Assembly: GCF_024692365.1 (NCBI RefSeq)
Contig: NZ_JAILMR010000086.1
Location: forward strand, 1-64,000
DNA length: 64,000 bases
Direction of reading: 5' to 3'
Source: Ruminococcus sp.
Lineage (GTDB): Bacteria; Bacillota; Clostridia; Oscillospirales; Ruminococcaceae
Part shown: piece by piece, positions 7,867 to 16,879 of the stretch
Numbering within the stretch: position 1 is the stretch's first letter
Layout of the letters: every line of letters begins with the position of its first letter
The notes under the pieces: generated by a model
What the model was told of the DNA's origin: nothing
The model's database searches: none
What the model saw: only the letters and a program-made list of their open reading frames with translations
Translations under genes and position numbers: made by a program

Positions 7867-9057
7867 ATGGCTACTATAAAAAAACGCGGCGACAGCTACT
7901 CCATAAGAGTGAGCTGCGGCTATAACAGCAAAGGCAAACAGATGGTACAGTCTATGACCTGGAAGCCCGAAACGGGCATGACCAGGAAACAGATCGAGAA
8001 GGAGGTAAACAGGCAGGCTGTCATGTTCGAGGAAGCCTGCAACAAGGGCTATCAGAGCAAGGCGATAAAGTTCGAAGTTTTCGCCGAACAGTGGTTTAAG
8101 GAATACGCAAAGCCGAACCTCAGAAACACCACATACGAGCGTATGCTCCAGCTCAGGGGAAGGATATACCCTGCACTTGGTCACATGAGAATGGACAAGA
8201 TAACCCCGAGGCAGATACAGGCATTCGTAAATTCTCTTTCAAGAGAGGGAGCCAATGAGCGCACGGGAAAACCTCTCGCACCCAAGACCATAAGGCAGAA
8301 CCTGAGCTTCGTATCCGATGTATTCAGCTACGCCGTAAAAATGGGCGTGGTGAACGACAATCCATGCTCAAAGGTCACACTGCCGAAGAACAATCAGGCA
8401 GAGAAGAAGATCTACACGCCCGAACAGGTGCAGAGATTCCTCACACTGCTGAACGATGAGCCCCTGAAGTACCGCACATTCTTCAACCTGATGATATTCA
8501 GCGGTTTCCGCCGTGGTGAGATGCTCGGTCTCGAATGGAAAGATGTGGACTTCGAGCACAATATCATAAGCGTCCGCAGAACAAGCAACTACACAGGCAG
8601 AAAGGGTACGTACACCGATACTACCAAGACAAAGAAATCCCAGAGGACGCTGAAATTTCCGCAGGAGATAATGGATATGGTCCGTGAATACAAGGACGAA
8701 CAGGATATGCAGGCTCTCAAATGCGGTGACAAGTGGTTCGAGACCGACAGGCTCTATACCAAGTGGAACGGACTGCCCATGCAGAACGGCACACCTTACT
8801 TCTGGCTGGGAGAGTTCTGTGAGAAACACGACCTTCCGTTCTATGGATTGCACAGCTTCAGGCACTTGTTCGCATCGCTTCTCGTCAACCAGGGCATTGA
8901 CATCGTGACAGTCTCGGGAGCGTTAGGACACTCGACAGTTTCTACAACAAGTAATATCTACTGTCATATGCTCGACGAAGCAAGGGCAAAAGTCTCCGAA
9001 GCAGTCAGTGCAGCGCTTGATTTTTCAGGCAGTAAAAAAGAGCCGAGAGGTGCCTGA
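7867..9057 (+). CDS. int: Tyrosine integrase of the Tn916/phage family (first copy)
   Basis: This site-specific tyrosine recombinase should integrate and excise the element that ends at the att core at 9168. A small N-terminal arm-binding region (MATIKKRGDSYSIRVSCGY) is followed by a SAM-like core-binding domain at about residues 65-160 and a catalytic domain at about 180-375. Catalytic residues are visible: Arg215 in FSGFRRGE, Lys in TKTKKSQR near 255, His329-x2-Arg332 in HSFRH, His355 in GALGHS and the nucleophile Tyr365 in NIYCH. The 396-residue length is normal. Start ATG at 7867 with AGGGAGG upstream. It is a close paralogue of the integrase at 25413: motifs align at identical residue numbers. 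Confidence 0.95.
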   Translation: MATIKKRGDSYSIRVSCGYNSKGKQMVQSMTWKPETGMTRKQIEKEVNRQAVMFEEACNKGYQSKAIKFEVFAEQWFKEYAKPNLRNTTYERMLQLRGRIYPALGHMRMDKITPRQIQAFVNSLSREGANERTGKPLAPKTIRQNLSFVSDVFSYAVKMGVVNDNPCSKVTLPKNNQAEKKIYTPEQVQRFLTLLNDEPLKYRTFFNLMIFSGFRRGEMLGLEWKDVDFEHNIISVRRTSNYTGRKGTYTDTTKTKKSQRTLKFPQEIMDMVREYKDEQDMQALKCGDKWFETDRLYTKWNGLPMQNGTPYFWLGEFCEKHDLPFYGLHSFRHLFASLLVNQGIDIVTVSGALGHSTVSTTSNIYCHMLDEARAKVSEAVSAALDFSGSKKEPRGA

Positions 9058-9124
9058 CCCCAAGGCTCAAAAATTGTATTTTTCTCTATAAAGAACAAAT
9101 GGCATTTTCACATAAAAAGCAAAA

Positions 9125-9156
9125 CTCGGAAACCGCGTATTTACGCTGTTTCCGAG
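9125..9156. repeat. Hairpin next to the first att core
   Basis: CTCGGAAAC at 9125-9133 pairs with GTTTCCGAG at 9148-9156, and an inner GCGTA pairs with TACGC. The same hairpin with a different but complementary outer stem lies beside the second att core (26714-26749). It may be the integrase terminator or an integrase-related site. Confidence 0.7.
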
Positions 9157-9167
9157 CTCTTAAAGGT

Positions 9168-9188
9168 ATGACCCGTACGGGAATTGAA
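9168..9188 (-). other. att core, tRNA 3'-end-like (left copy of the 17.6-kb element)
   Basis: A 21-base sequence beginning ATGACCCGTACGGG is repeated exactly at 26759. Read on the minus strand it gives TTCAATTCCCGTACGGGTCA, matching a T-loop and 3' acceptor strand, most like tRNA-Glu of Firmicutes. No complete tRNA is present here. It lies just after the first integrase gene, so it is the junction between the two elements. Confidence 0.75.
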
Positions 9189-9354
9189 CTGAATTTTTGA
9201 AACTCAGCATTTTATCATATTATTCAAAAATCCCTATTTTACGTCATTTCAGCTTGTTGTAACTTTTGGAAATATTGATATTTTAAACTAAGTTTTCACA
9301 TCTATAATGGACAAATAATGGACAGGATTTCTGGCATCTCTACTTTATATGTTA

Positions 9355-9597
9355 TCAATGCAGACCGAATCTAACGGTCTGTTTTTTATTCATAATGTAA
9401 TCTTGTTCTTCACAGTACAGCCCAAACACATAAAGTGCAGACTGTCCGTAAAGACCTGTTTCATCATCGGCAAAGCTAGCCCCTGTCGCAGATGTATAGA
9501 ATTTATCCAACGCTTCCATATCAGTGATATGGTATTTTTCCGATATCATTTTTACAATCTCAGGGACTATAATAGCTCTTGTTGTAGTGTGATCCAT
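9355..9597 (-). CDS. Unknown small protein
   Basis: An 80-residue soluble protein of unknown function. EALDKFYTSATGASFADDETGLYGQSALYVFGLYCEE is a pattern I have seen in small proteins of Clostridia: a helix, then Tyr-x-S-x-T...DD-x-TGLY-x-QS, then a helix. These are often found beside toxin-antitoxin-like genes, but I cannot assign a function. The start is placed at the second ATG (9597) because GAGGGATG precedes it at a good distance; an ATG at 9603 is too close to that site. It stands alone near the left att core, downstream of the operon to its right. Confidence 0.6.
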   Translation of the reverse strand: MDHTTTRAIIVPEIVKMISEKYHITDMEALDKFYTSATGASFADDETGLYGQSALYVFGLYCEEQDYIMNKKQTVRFGLH

Positions 9598-9683
9598 GCT
9601 CATCCCTCTACAATTTTAACTTTTGATAAACTTCAGCTGCAAAATTTAGAAATCAGAGCAGAATATGATCTAAGATTATAATA

Positions 9684-10622
9684 TCATACCGTCAGTTTCG
9701 GTTCGGTAACCGTCGGTAATTTTGTAGTCAAAGTACAAATTAATCCTTTTCTTAACAAACTATACGGAACAAAATATATTCTTCCTGGAATACCACCAGT
9801 ATATCGATAATGAAAACTAGCTTCAACAGTGCCAATATCATCAAAAGAGAACTCATGTTTTTCCTTAAATCTTGCTAAGGTCTCTGTTGATTCACGAGAA
9901 ATGGATCTCGGTGGAAAAGCATTTTGATCAAATTCACAACCATCCCATGTAGAAAAATAGTCGTCCAACAATTTCAGCTTGTTTAATACAGTATGAAGAT
10001 GTTGCTTTTCAACTTTGTTAATCAACTGGTCCTTTGCAATTTTATGGAAAATAAGATTGCAGAATATCTTTTCTAGGTTTTCAACTAAATATGAAAAAGG
10101 GTAATTAAATAATTCTTGTTCTTTTTGAGATGTAATATCATCTAAATTATTATTTAGCGTATCAACGTTGCTTATGTTCTTAAGTTTAATGTTGGTTGTT
10201 TCATCAGATGACAAAGAGTATAACTCACAGTTTATAATATACGGATTCCATTTATTCCTATCATTTATACTTATTACAGTATAATCATTAATATACGCTG
10301 TTGTTAAGCCCAAGCTAATACTTTTTTCAAAAGATACTTCTATTTCTTCGTCTTTATTCTCTTCAACTATTTGTCTGTCACATATTCTTTTAAACAGCAT
10401 TTTAACATCTTTATCAATATCTTGATTTCTCCATTCCGCAGTATAATAACCAGGGTATAATTCAATTCCGTTTAAATCAAAATACGTATGTAAATCCTTT
10501 GAAAACCCTATGTCAGCGCTTGTCAATTTAGCGAACAATTTTACAAAGTCTATAAATTGTTCCGATGCTTCTAATCTGCTTCGTGCATATCCAGTAGATA
10601 GTTCATTAAAAATCAGTTCCAT
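9684..10622 (-). CDS. Unknown protein, last gene of the DUF262/DUF3696 operon
   Basis: A 312-residue protein I do not recognise. It lacks signal peptide and membrane segments. The centre is mixed alpha/beta with an Asp/Asn-rich stretch, and the C-terminal third has FDDIGTVEASFHYRYTGGIPGRIYFVPYSLLRKG, which looks like a beta-rich small domain. It starts 12 bases after the stop of the ATPase gene, so it is the fourth gene of a tight operon. By position it may be the effector or sensor partner of the ATPase. Confidence 0.75.
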   Translation of the reverse strand: MELIFNELSTGYARSRLEASEQFIDFVKLFAKLTSADIGFSKDLHTYFDLNGIELYPGYYTAEWRNQDIDKDVKMLFKRICDRQIVEENKDEEIEVSFEKSISLGLTTAYINDYTVISINDRNKWNPYIINCELYSLSSDETTNIKLKNISNVDTLNNNLDDITSQKEQELFNYPFSYLVENLEKIFCNLIFHKIAKDQLINKVEKQHLHTVLNKLKLLDDYFSTWDGCEFDQNAFPPRSISRESTETLARFKEKHEFSFDDIGTVEASFHYRYTGGIPGRIYFVPYSLLRKGLICTLTTKLPTVTEPKLTV

Positions 10623-10634
10623 ACAATACCTTCA

Positions 10635-11723
10635 TTACAATATCTCATCTAATGCTTTATCCCACTCGTCAAAGAATCCTTCGGGCCAACAATCTAATTT
10701 TCCATATTCATTTATATGTGGATTATCATAAGAATGGATATAATCTTTACTATTTTTAATAATCTTAAAAAATAATATATTTACATATTCTGGTTTTATT
10801 AATTTCTTTTTTACTGATATTCTTATGCCATTTAGAACATGATCGCTGTGAGTTTCTATGTGGACTATTATACCTGCCTCGGCAGCTTTTGCAATTAATT
10901 CTCCTATTTTTCTTTGTCCCATTGGATGTAGATGTGCTTCTGGGTTTTCAATTATTACAATTGAGCCAGATTTAGCTTTAATCAGTGCTATTATTACTGG
11001 CAATACATACGATACGCCAAATCCTATGTTAGTAGGTCTAAATGTATTGCTTCTTATATTTTCTGTGTAATAATACCCTAATCTAGTATAATCTGTGTTT
11101 TCTATATCCATAATTTCAAGATTAACATTTGGTGAAATATCGTTTAACCAATATTGTACTGCTTCTTTTATCGTGGTTGCATTGCCATCACAACTATCCC
11201 ATCCAATTGTTTTATCCTGATTATTTAATAGATAATGAACAGCGTATTCTCCATGAATACCTAAATGCGTTAAAATTTCCACATCATAGCTTGATTTTGG
11301 GTATATTGCTTTTGGAGAACTTCTCTCAGCAGCAATATATTCAAACTGATCATAACTATAAAAATATTCGCTTATTATTGGACTAAACCGAAATATATCT
11401 AATGTATCAGAATTATCTGAGTACTTAATTATTACATCATGAAGGTTATCATCACGATCATCAATCATAGAAATCCTGATTTCCTCATCTTCAGCATACT
11501 CACATAACAAGTCTCGTCCTGTACCGATGTTTATATAATCTCCATTCAATATACAATAATGAGGAGTGTACTGATCTTTCAATGATTGTTTTAACAATAA
11601 CATGGATTGAATAATGGTTGATTTTCCCATACTGTTCAAACCAGAATATATATTCAATCTATTCTGAGGTATGCAAATATCTTTAAAACATTTAAAATTA
11701 TGCAACTTAAGTTCTTTAATCAT
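10635..11723 (-). CDS. DUF3696-type AAA ATPase
   Basis: A 362-residue ABC/SMC-class ATPase. Walker A is GLNSMGKST (28-36); the signature-like region GFGVSYVLP is at 234-242; Walker B is IVIIENPEAHLHP (255-267); the H-loop ETHSDHVLNG is at 290-299. These are hallmarks of the AAA_15/21 class of predicted ATPases with DUF3696. It ends with a charged tail and has no TOPRIM nuclease domain, unlike OLD proteins. It overlaps the DUF262 gene by eight bases, implying coupled translation. In related defence systems such ATPases sense phage DNA or proteins and license a nuclease; that role here is inferred from the two upstream genes. Confidence 0.85.
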   Translation of the reverse strand: MIKELKLHNFKCFKDICIPQNRLNIYSGLNSMGKSTIIQSMLLLKQSLKDQYTPHYCILNGDYINIGTGRDLLCEYAEDEEIRISMIDDRDDNLHDVIIKYSDNSDTLDIFRFSPIISEYFYSYDQFEYIAAERSSPKAIYPKSSYDVEILTHLGIHGEYAVHYLLNNQDKTIGWDSCDGNATTIKEAVQYWLNDISPNVNLEIMDIENTDYTRLGYYYTENIRSNTFRPTNIGFGVSYVLPVIIALIKAKSGSIVIIENPEAHLHPMGQRKIGELIAKAAEAGIIVHIETHSDHVLNGIRISVKKKLIKPEYVNILFFKIIKNSKDYIHSYDNPHINEYGKLDCWPEGFFDEWDKALDEIL

Positions 11724-13062
11724 CTGTAATCACCCAATCAATAAGTTCTTTAATTTTTTCGTATCTTTTTCTTACTGCTGAATTTTTACCACCACTAAGT
11801 GAAGTAATGAAATCGGAATCATTACACATTTTAATATATCTATTTAATAGTTTATCTTTTCTATCTATCAAAAGCTGTAGTGTATCATAATCGTATCTCG
11901 TTAAAATAGATGTCCAATTTTCAAATAAAGCTTTGCTAATTTGCCTTCTTTTGTCATAATCAGGGATTCTTCTAAAAGCATATTTTCCAAAAATCTGATA
12001 ATTAACATCTAGTACAAGTTCAAATTTACTCTTTATTTCATTATCAAATTCTGACTCTATTTGTTTATTAATATATTCCATTGTATTATTAAGAAAATCA
12101 TCGATTGAATCATCGTATTCCGAAATAGGCAATACTGAAAATGCAATGAATCGTAAAATAAACTCTCTATCAAGCATCCTTTCGGTACTGATTGAATATC
12201 CTGTGGCTTTTTTAAACAACTCCATTTCAGCCATTTCTTTTAGTAATCTAGTAGCATGACCCTGATATAATGCATGTCTTATTTCCTGCGGGTCTAATTC
12301 TAATCCTCCAGTATTGATTCTTTTAAAAATATTGTATTTTAATTGAATCGGTGCTCCTGGATTAATAATATAGGCAACAATTTGTGTTTCTTTCATTCTT
12401 CTGATATATGAATTAGGCAAATCATTAACACATGAATTTTCTAAATCGTGTAAAAACTCTAAGCCAGTTAATCGCAAAGTTTTTTCTATAAAAAACTCTC
12501 TTAAAACCGTTAATCTTTGTAATCCATCTATAACGATCCATGTATCATTATTACTTCCATCGAAGTAAAAAGCTGGCAAAGGAATTCTTAAAAGTAATGA
12601 TTCAATAAGCTGACTTTTTTGTTTTTGCGACCATAGACCAGATTTTCGTTGGAAATCTGGCATTAAATTTATTTCGTTGTATTCTAATCGTGAAATAATC
12701 AAATCTAAGGTTAACGGCTTTGGAGAAATATCTATACAATTAGTGTCAAATGGTTTGATCGTTGACCTATCAAGTGTATAGTCTTCGATTTCATCATCAA
12801 ATACAACTTCAACACCTTTAGTGTTTAAGTATTCTTTTAATGTAATTAAATCATCATTAGATTTAATATATTTATTAAATACATCGACAAATAATGATCT
12901 GCTTATAGTTTTGTCTCGATATTTTATAGCTATATCAACTAGAGAATCAATATCTTTTTTTATATCATTCGGTAAGTTTTCAAACATATATAACTCCTTA
13001 AAAATATTTAAACATTGAGACATCATATCTTTTTCATAAATTTCATCTTTATGACTCAACAA
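11716..13062 (-). CDS. DUF262 (GmrS/ParB-like) protein
   Basis: A 448-residue protein with the DUF262 domain of GmrSD-type modification-dependent systems. Visible motifs are MPDFQRKSGLWSQKQKSQLIESLLLRIPLPAFYF (134-167), VIDGLQRLTVL (177-187; the DGQQR NTPase/nuclease-type motif of this ParB-like fold with Leu in place of Gln) and FKRINTGG near 257. The N-terminal 100 residues and the C-terminal half are helical and may be specificity modules. No HNH (DUF1524) domain is present; the neighbour upstream supplies a PD-(D/E)XK nuclease instead. The reading frame opens at a TTG at 13062 overlapping the previous stop; ATG at 13026 is an alternative and neither has a strong ribosome binding site. Confidence 0.85.
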   Translation of the reverse strand: MLSHKDEIYEKDMMSQCLNIFKELYMFENLPNDIKKDIDSLVDIAIKYRDKTISRSLFVDVFNKYIKSNDDLITLKEYLNTKGVEVVFDDEIEDYTLDRSTIKPFDTNCIDISPKPLTLDLIISRLEYNEINLMPDFQRKSGLWSQKQKSQLIESLLLRIPLPAFYFDGSNNDTWIVIDGLQRLTVLREFFIEKTLRLTGLEFLHDLENSCVNDLPNSYIRRMKETQIVAYIINPGAPIQLKYNIFKRINTGGLELDPQEIRHALYQGHATRLLKEMAEMELFKKATGYSISTERMLDREFILRFIAFSVLPISEYDDSIDDFLNNTMEYINKQIESEFDNEIKSKFELVLDVNYQIFGKYAFRRIPDYDKRRQISKALFENWTSILTRYDYDTLQLLIDRKDKLLNRYIKMCNDSDFITSLSGGKNSAVRKRYEKIKELIDWVITDD

Positions 13063-13795
13063 AAACTTTTACTAACCCGCTATGCTTTTTTTCAAGGTCA
13101 TTCTTTATTGCAGCAGGGTTTCTCAAAATAGTATCTGGATCATAAACAAAACAATATATCTTTTCGCACTCGGGATGAGACTGATACTTTTCAATATCAA
13201 CGATAAGTTCCTCACTAAGTTTTTTATCAGTCATCGAATCTCGCGTCTTTTTCACCTCAATAACTGTTTTGATCTCGGGCAAGAAGAAATCTATTCTTAA
13301 CGAACCACCTGCATACGATGGTGTCCATTCTTCCGATCGTACATCATCATAATAGAGCGACAAAATAGAGCGCAATAAATCTTGAACATCATATTCATCA
13401 TTAATGCACAGTGTTTCCCTGCCATCATGACGACGCGAAAGCTGAACAACAACTTTTCTAAACCGAGTAAATATACGTTCAAGCTCATTTATACAATCAT
13501 AGTCTACATTATTGTCGTAATCCATAAGATAGCCCTCCAGATATGTTACTGCAACTTTTAAGCCTTCACGACAAGCTTGTATGTAGTCATCGGCTGTTGT
13601 CATTTCACTCAATAATAATGGCGAAAAAGTAATTTGATCAAACCGCTTTGCTTCATATTCATCATATGCCTTTATAACAAACTTCTTACATCGTCTTCTC
13701 CAAGAAGCTAACTCTTTATTTTCTATATCAATGTCTTTTTGTTGCAGGCGTTTATTATCTACTATTAGTTTCTTTAATTCTTCTATTTCAGTCAT
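13049..13795 (-). CDS. PD-(D/E)XK nuclease-domain protein
   Basis: A 248-residue protein. The C-terminal half has a complete PD-(D/E)XK signature: DVQDLLRSILSLYYDDVRSE (helix with acidic residue), then RIDFFLPEIKTVIEVKKTR with Asp169, Glu180 and Lys182, followed by a helix and a final strand (IYCFVYDPD). This arrangement is typical of small restriction-like nuclease domains attached to defence operons. The N-terminal 120 residues are helical with an early coiled coil (residues 3-50). First gene of the operon, overlapping the DUF262 gene by 14 bases. Predicted to cut DNA when licensed by the partners. Confidence 0.75.
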   Translation of the reverse strand: MTEIEELKKLIVDNKRLQQKDIDIENKELASWRRRCKKFVIKAYDEYEAKRFDQITFSPLLLSEMTTADDYIQACREGLKVAVTYLEGYLMDYDNNVDYDCINELERIFTRFRKVVVQLSRRHDGRETLCINDEYDVQDLLRSILSLYYDDVRSEEWTPSYAGGSLRIDFFLPEIKTVIEVKKTRDSMTDKKLSEELIVDIEKYQSHPECEKIYCFVYDPDTILRNPAAIKNDLEKKHSGLVKVFVES

Positions 13796-13862
13796 TTAAT
13801 CCTCCAGATAATAAAGCTTTAATAGCATAATTCAAGAGAACATCGTCCTACAGCAATCAAGG

Positions 13863-15752
13863 TTAATGTGATGCTACGAGTTGTCTTTCAGATGAATTAT
13901 GATAATTATACACAGATTGAAGTGTTTGTATAACAGCATTATAATTCTCATTTTCTTCAGGATCATTGCTTCTAAAATGCTTATTGATCAATTTTTTATA
14001 AGTAGATTCTAATGAATTGAGTTCTGTATCTCCTATTTCATTTCTGGAAATACTGTTTACAGCTTTCTTACCTTTGTCCTCAGAATATATATCTTCATCT
14101 GTTATGGAATACTCTTCTTTAACACTTGAATCAGAAAGCATAATCATCTCGGGTGTCATATCTTTGGGTAAAAATAATAAATGATGTTCTGCATATTTAA
14201 GATATTCTCTATACACTTCTATTTTCTGATCCTCTCTTACTCCCCCGTTTCCACCATCAACAAGCGGATTTATTACAGCATTTTTAGGGAGCTTTGCGAT
14301 GTTATTATTTACATAATTATTCAGTACCTCAACATCATCAATTTCTGTAGCAGTTACATCCTTAGAGTATTTGATCAAATTTTCAGGCATTTTATCGCCA
14401 TCAAGAATAATAAAAACATTATTATATATCTGATCTAAAGCCAGAATCGGAAAATGCTTAGTTATTAATGTATCTGCTCCGCCATGTCTATATTGAACAT
14501 TAAAATAATCTTCTTTTCCCATCTCTCTTAATATTTTCTCAATCAGGATCTTAGCCGAAATATCTTCACATAAGATCAGCGCTTTATCTGTTATCTGTTC
14601 GTTGATATTGAAAAAGGCTTCATTAAAGAATACTTCGTTTGATACATCAACCGTTCCATTATTGTTGCATTCCAAGAGCTTTAATGCATTTTTGGGCATA
14701 TCTTCAATAAGAACTGATGAATGAGTGGAAATTATGATCTGATGATGATTTTTTTCTATACTGTTAAGCAAAAATATTTTAAGACGTTTTTGAGCTCCGG
14801 GATGTAACGATACTTCCGGTTCATCTAATAGAATAAGAGAATTTGGTTTAGCTGACATGATCGCAACGACCATATTGATTATTGCATTTTCACCGCTTCC
14901 AGCATTTGCTTCAGAGTATTGCAAACCTGACTCAGTTTTAACTACTGTTGAGATTCCCCACGTTTCATATGCTCGATGATATACATATTTAATTTCCGAA
15001 TAGTTCTTTCCCAAGATATAATTGATAATATCAAGCCAATCATGGTGTGATGAAGCATTTATAATATTCAATTGTTCATGTATTACTTCTGAGTTATTTC
15101 TCAGTTTGACATTTTTTTCGCCGTTAACAATGCGGGTTAAATATTTAGAACGTTTTCTAACGTATTGTTTAGCTTCTTTTCTATTTATCTCATATATTTT
15201 TGAATTACTGTCATTTTGAGTTTTATGGAAATAAAAGTATTTATCAAATGCACTTAACTCTCCTCGAAAATCAAAATAAACTACATTCTTATTTACTGGG
15301 TCATTACGTGTTTCTTTATCCAGATTATCGTCAGGCTTCATTCCTAAACTTGTATTTAGCCGGTCTGTTTCCCAATAATCAGGATCTTTTCCTGAGTTTT
15401 GTCTTGTTTTTATTACTTCTTTAATAATTACACCATCAGCACTTTCCCTGCTGTATCCATAAAAGTATTTGTTTTTATTTTCCTTAATCGGGTCAACACT
15501 GGTAGAAAACCAATAATCACCTGTACTTTTTCCTTTTGGTGCACCATATATGGCTTGTAATATAGAACTTTTACCTGTTCCGTTCTTTCCAACTAACATT
15601 GTTAACGGGAAAGAAAAATCTATATGTGTGTTTGGCGTCAAGCATTTATAAAACGGAAATTGTATATACTTTATGTAATTAACAAACTTATCATCATTGT
15701 AAGCTTGCCCAATACTTTTAATCAACTTATTTATATTATATTCTAATTTCAT
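13863..15752 (-). CDS. OLD-like ATPase with TOPRIM domain
   Basis: A 629-residue protein of the overcoming-lysogenization-defect type: an ABC ATPase followed by a TOPRIM nuclease. Walker A is GKNGTGKSS (55-63), signature NAGSGENAI (283-291), Walker B LILLDEPEVSLHPG (306-319), H-loop STHSS (342-346). The TOPRIM part begins KALILCEDISAKILIEKIL with Glu396, and VFIILDGDKMP holds Asp451 and Asp453, the metal-binding DxD. Length and order suit a class 1-like OLD or a GajA-like protein, but no UvrD-type partner is adjacent. It lies between the DUF262 operon and the HpaII gene and may be a stand-alone anti-phage nuclease. Confidence 0.82.
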   Translation of the reverse strand: MKLEYNINKLIKSIGQAYNDDKFVNYIKYIQFPFYKCLTPNTHIDFSFPLTMLVGKNGTGKSSILQAIYGAPKGKSTGDYWFSTSVDPIKENKNKYFYGYSRESADGVIIKEVIKTRQNSGKDPDYWETDRLNTSLGMKPDDNLDKETRNDPVNKNVVYFDFRGELSAFDKYFYFHKTQNDSNSKIYEINRKEAKQYVRKRSKYLTRIVNGEKNVKLRNNSEVIHEQLNIINASSHHDWLDIINYILGKNYSEIKYVYHRAYETWGISTVVKTESGLQYSEANAGSGENAIINMVVAIMSAKPNSLILLDEPEVSLHPGAQKRLKIFLLNSIEKNHHQIIISTHSSVLIEDMPKNALKLLECNNNGTVDVSNEVFFNEAFFNINEQITDKALILCEDISAKILIEKILREMGKEDYFNVQYRHGGADTLITKHFPILALDQIYNNVFIILDGDKMPENLIKYSKDVTATEIDDVEVLNNYVNNNIAKLPKNAVINPLVDGGNGGVREDQKIEVYREYLKYAEHHLLFLPKDMTPEMIMLSDSSVKEEYSITDEDIYSEDKGKKAVNSISRNEIGDTELNSLESTYKKLINKHFRSNDPEENENYNAVIQTLQSVYNYHNSSERQLVASH

Positions 15753-15764
15753 ATTTCGACATCC

Positions 15765-16844
15765 TCACTTAATAAATCTTATCTGCACATTCAATTTCAA
15801 GAACTGCTCACCATTTTCCTCATAGATCGTACCAAAACCATGCTTACTCTTACTTGGTGTATCAAACCTTGTATTAGCTAACATATAGTTTCTGAAAGCG
15901 TTCTGGTTGTAGATATGGTAGCATACAACATCACCGTCATCTTTAACGATGATATATCCGCCCGTTGCTTCATAATCGCCTGTCCAAAGTTTCGCAGGTA
16001 CCATTCCCAATGCAATATTAGTAAGCAGTTCTTTTATCTTATGTCTCAAGTACACCTTGTTATCCAGTGTATGAATCACATCATTTTCGGCTACAATATC
16101 AATTAATTCTGAGATCATCGACGATTTTCCTTCAAAATAACACTTCATCATCTCAGCAAATATTTTGGGCATTTCAAATGTAACCATACGAAGATTAAAA
16201 TCCAGTGTTTCGTTATCGGTTTTAATAAATACAACGTCTGCTCCAAGAGAATGGAGATAATCAAACTTATCTTTAAATTTTGAAAAATCATTAAAAGCAG
16301 CTATTTCATCATTCGATAACTTATTTCCAATGACTTTAAAAGTAAAATTTGTCGCACCCGAAGCATTGAACAAAGTGGACGGGCTTCCAAGCTGCGACTT
16401 TATACTAAATCCGAATGTATCGTCCCTGCCGCACATGATGTCATGTACCATGAGTACGATATCCGCCTTATCCTGTGATTTGGCTTTCAGTGTGTCACAA
16501 TTAATTGATTGAGCAAAGCTCCATGACTCAGGGAGTTCAAATGCACCCTTTGTCTTTTCACTCTTTTTCTGCTTAATACCCTGTAAGAGCTTGTTTGTCT
16601 GTTCAACAAAGCTGCTTATAGGAACCGAGCACATGGTTTCCCCTGTGTTTGCATTAACAACCTTGATTTCACCGTTACGTCTGTATTCGAGTTTATCGTT
16701 TCCCGTTCCTCTTATAATTTTCAGAACATCATAGTAAATATCGGGTATCTTATTAGTATCAGCATCAGCAGCATACAGCTTTCCGTCTGCCAACAACTTA
16801 AACATAGTATAGAGTTCGCTCCATTCGCCGATGTTACCGGTCAT
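15765..16844 (-). CDS. HpaII-family type II restriction endonuclease
   Basis: A 359-residue protein matching the HpaII restriction enzyme family in length and in landmarks: N-terminal GNIGEWSELYTMFKLLADGKLYAAD, and the central DIVLMVHDIMCGRDDTFGFSIKSQLGSPSTLFNASGATNF, which holds the PD-(D/E)XK-like active site (Asp...Ser-Ile-Lys). HpaII cuts CCGG; specificity here is presumed from family only. The protective methyltransferase must be one of the two cytosine-5 methyltransferases at 18863 and 20012. RBS AGGAGG lies directly upstream. It is separated from those genes by a dGTPase-like gene. Confidence 0.88.
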   Translation of the reverse strand: MTGNIGEWSELYTMFKLLADGKLYAADADTNKIPDIYYDVLKIIRGTGNDKLEYRRNGEIKVVNANTGETMCSVPISSFVEQTNKLLQGIKQKKSEKTKGAFELPESWSFAQSINCDTLKAKSQDKADIVLMVHDIMCGRDDTFGFSIKSQLGSPSTLFNASGATNFTFKVIGNKLSNDEIAAFNDFSKFKDKFDYLHSLGADVVFIKTDNETLDFNLRMVTFEMPKIFAEMMKCYFEGKSSMISELIDIVAENDVIHTLDNKVYLRHKIKELLTNIALGMVPAKLWTGDYEATGGYIIVKDDGDVVCYHIYNQNAFRNYMLANTRFDTPSKSKHGFGTIYEENGEQFLKLNVQIRFIK

Positions 16845-16879
16845 ATTAACCTCCTAAAACTAACAATATTTTTTTATAA

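Noticed and set aside
10510-15424. Several plus-strand frames rich in Leu, Ile and Phe opposite the defence cargo
   Set aside because: They are mirror frames of AT-rich minus-strand genes with clear domains and overlapping operon structure.
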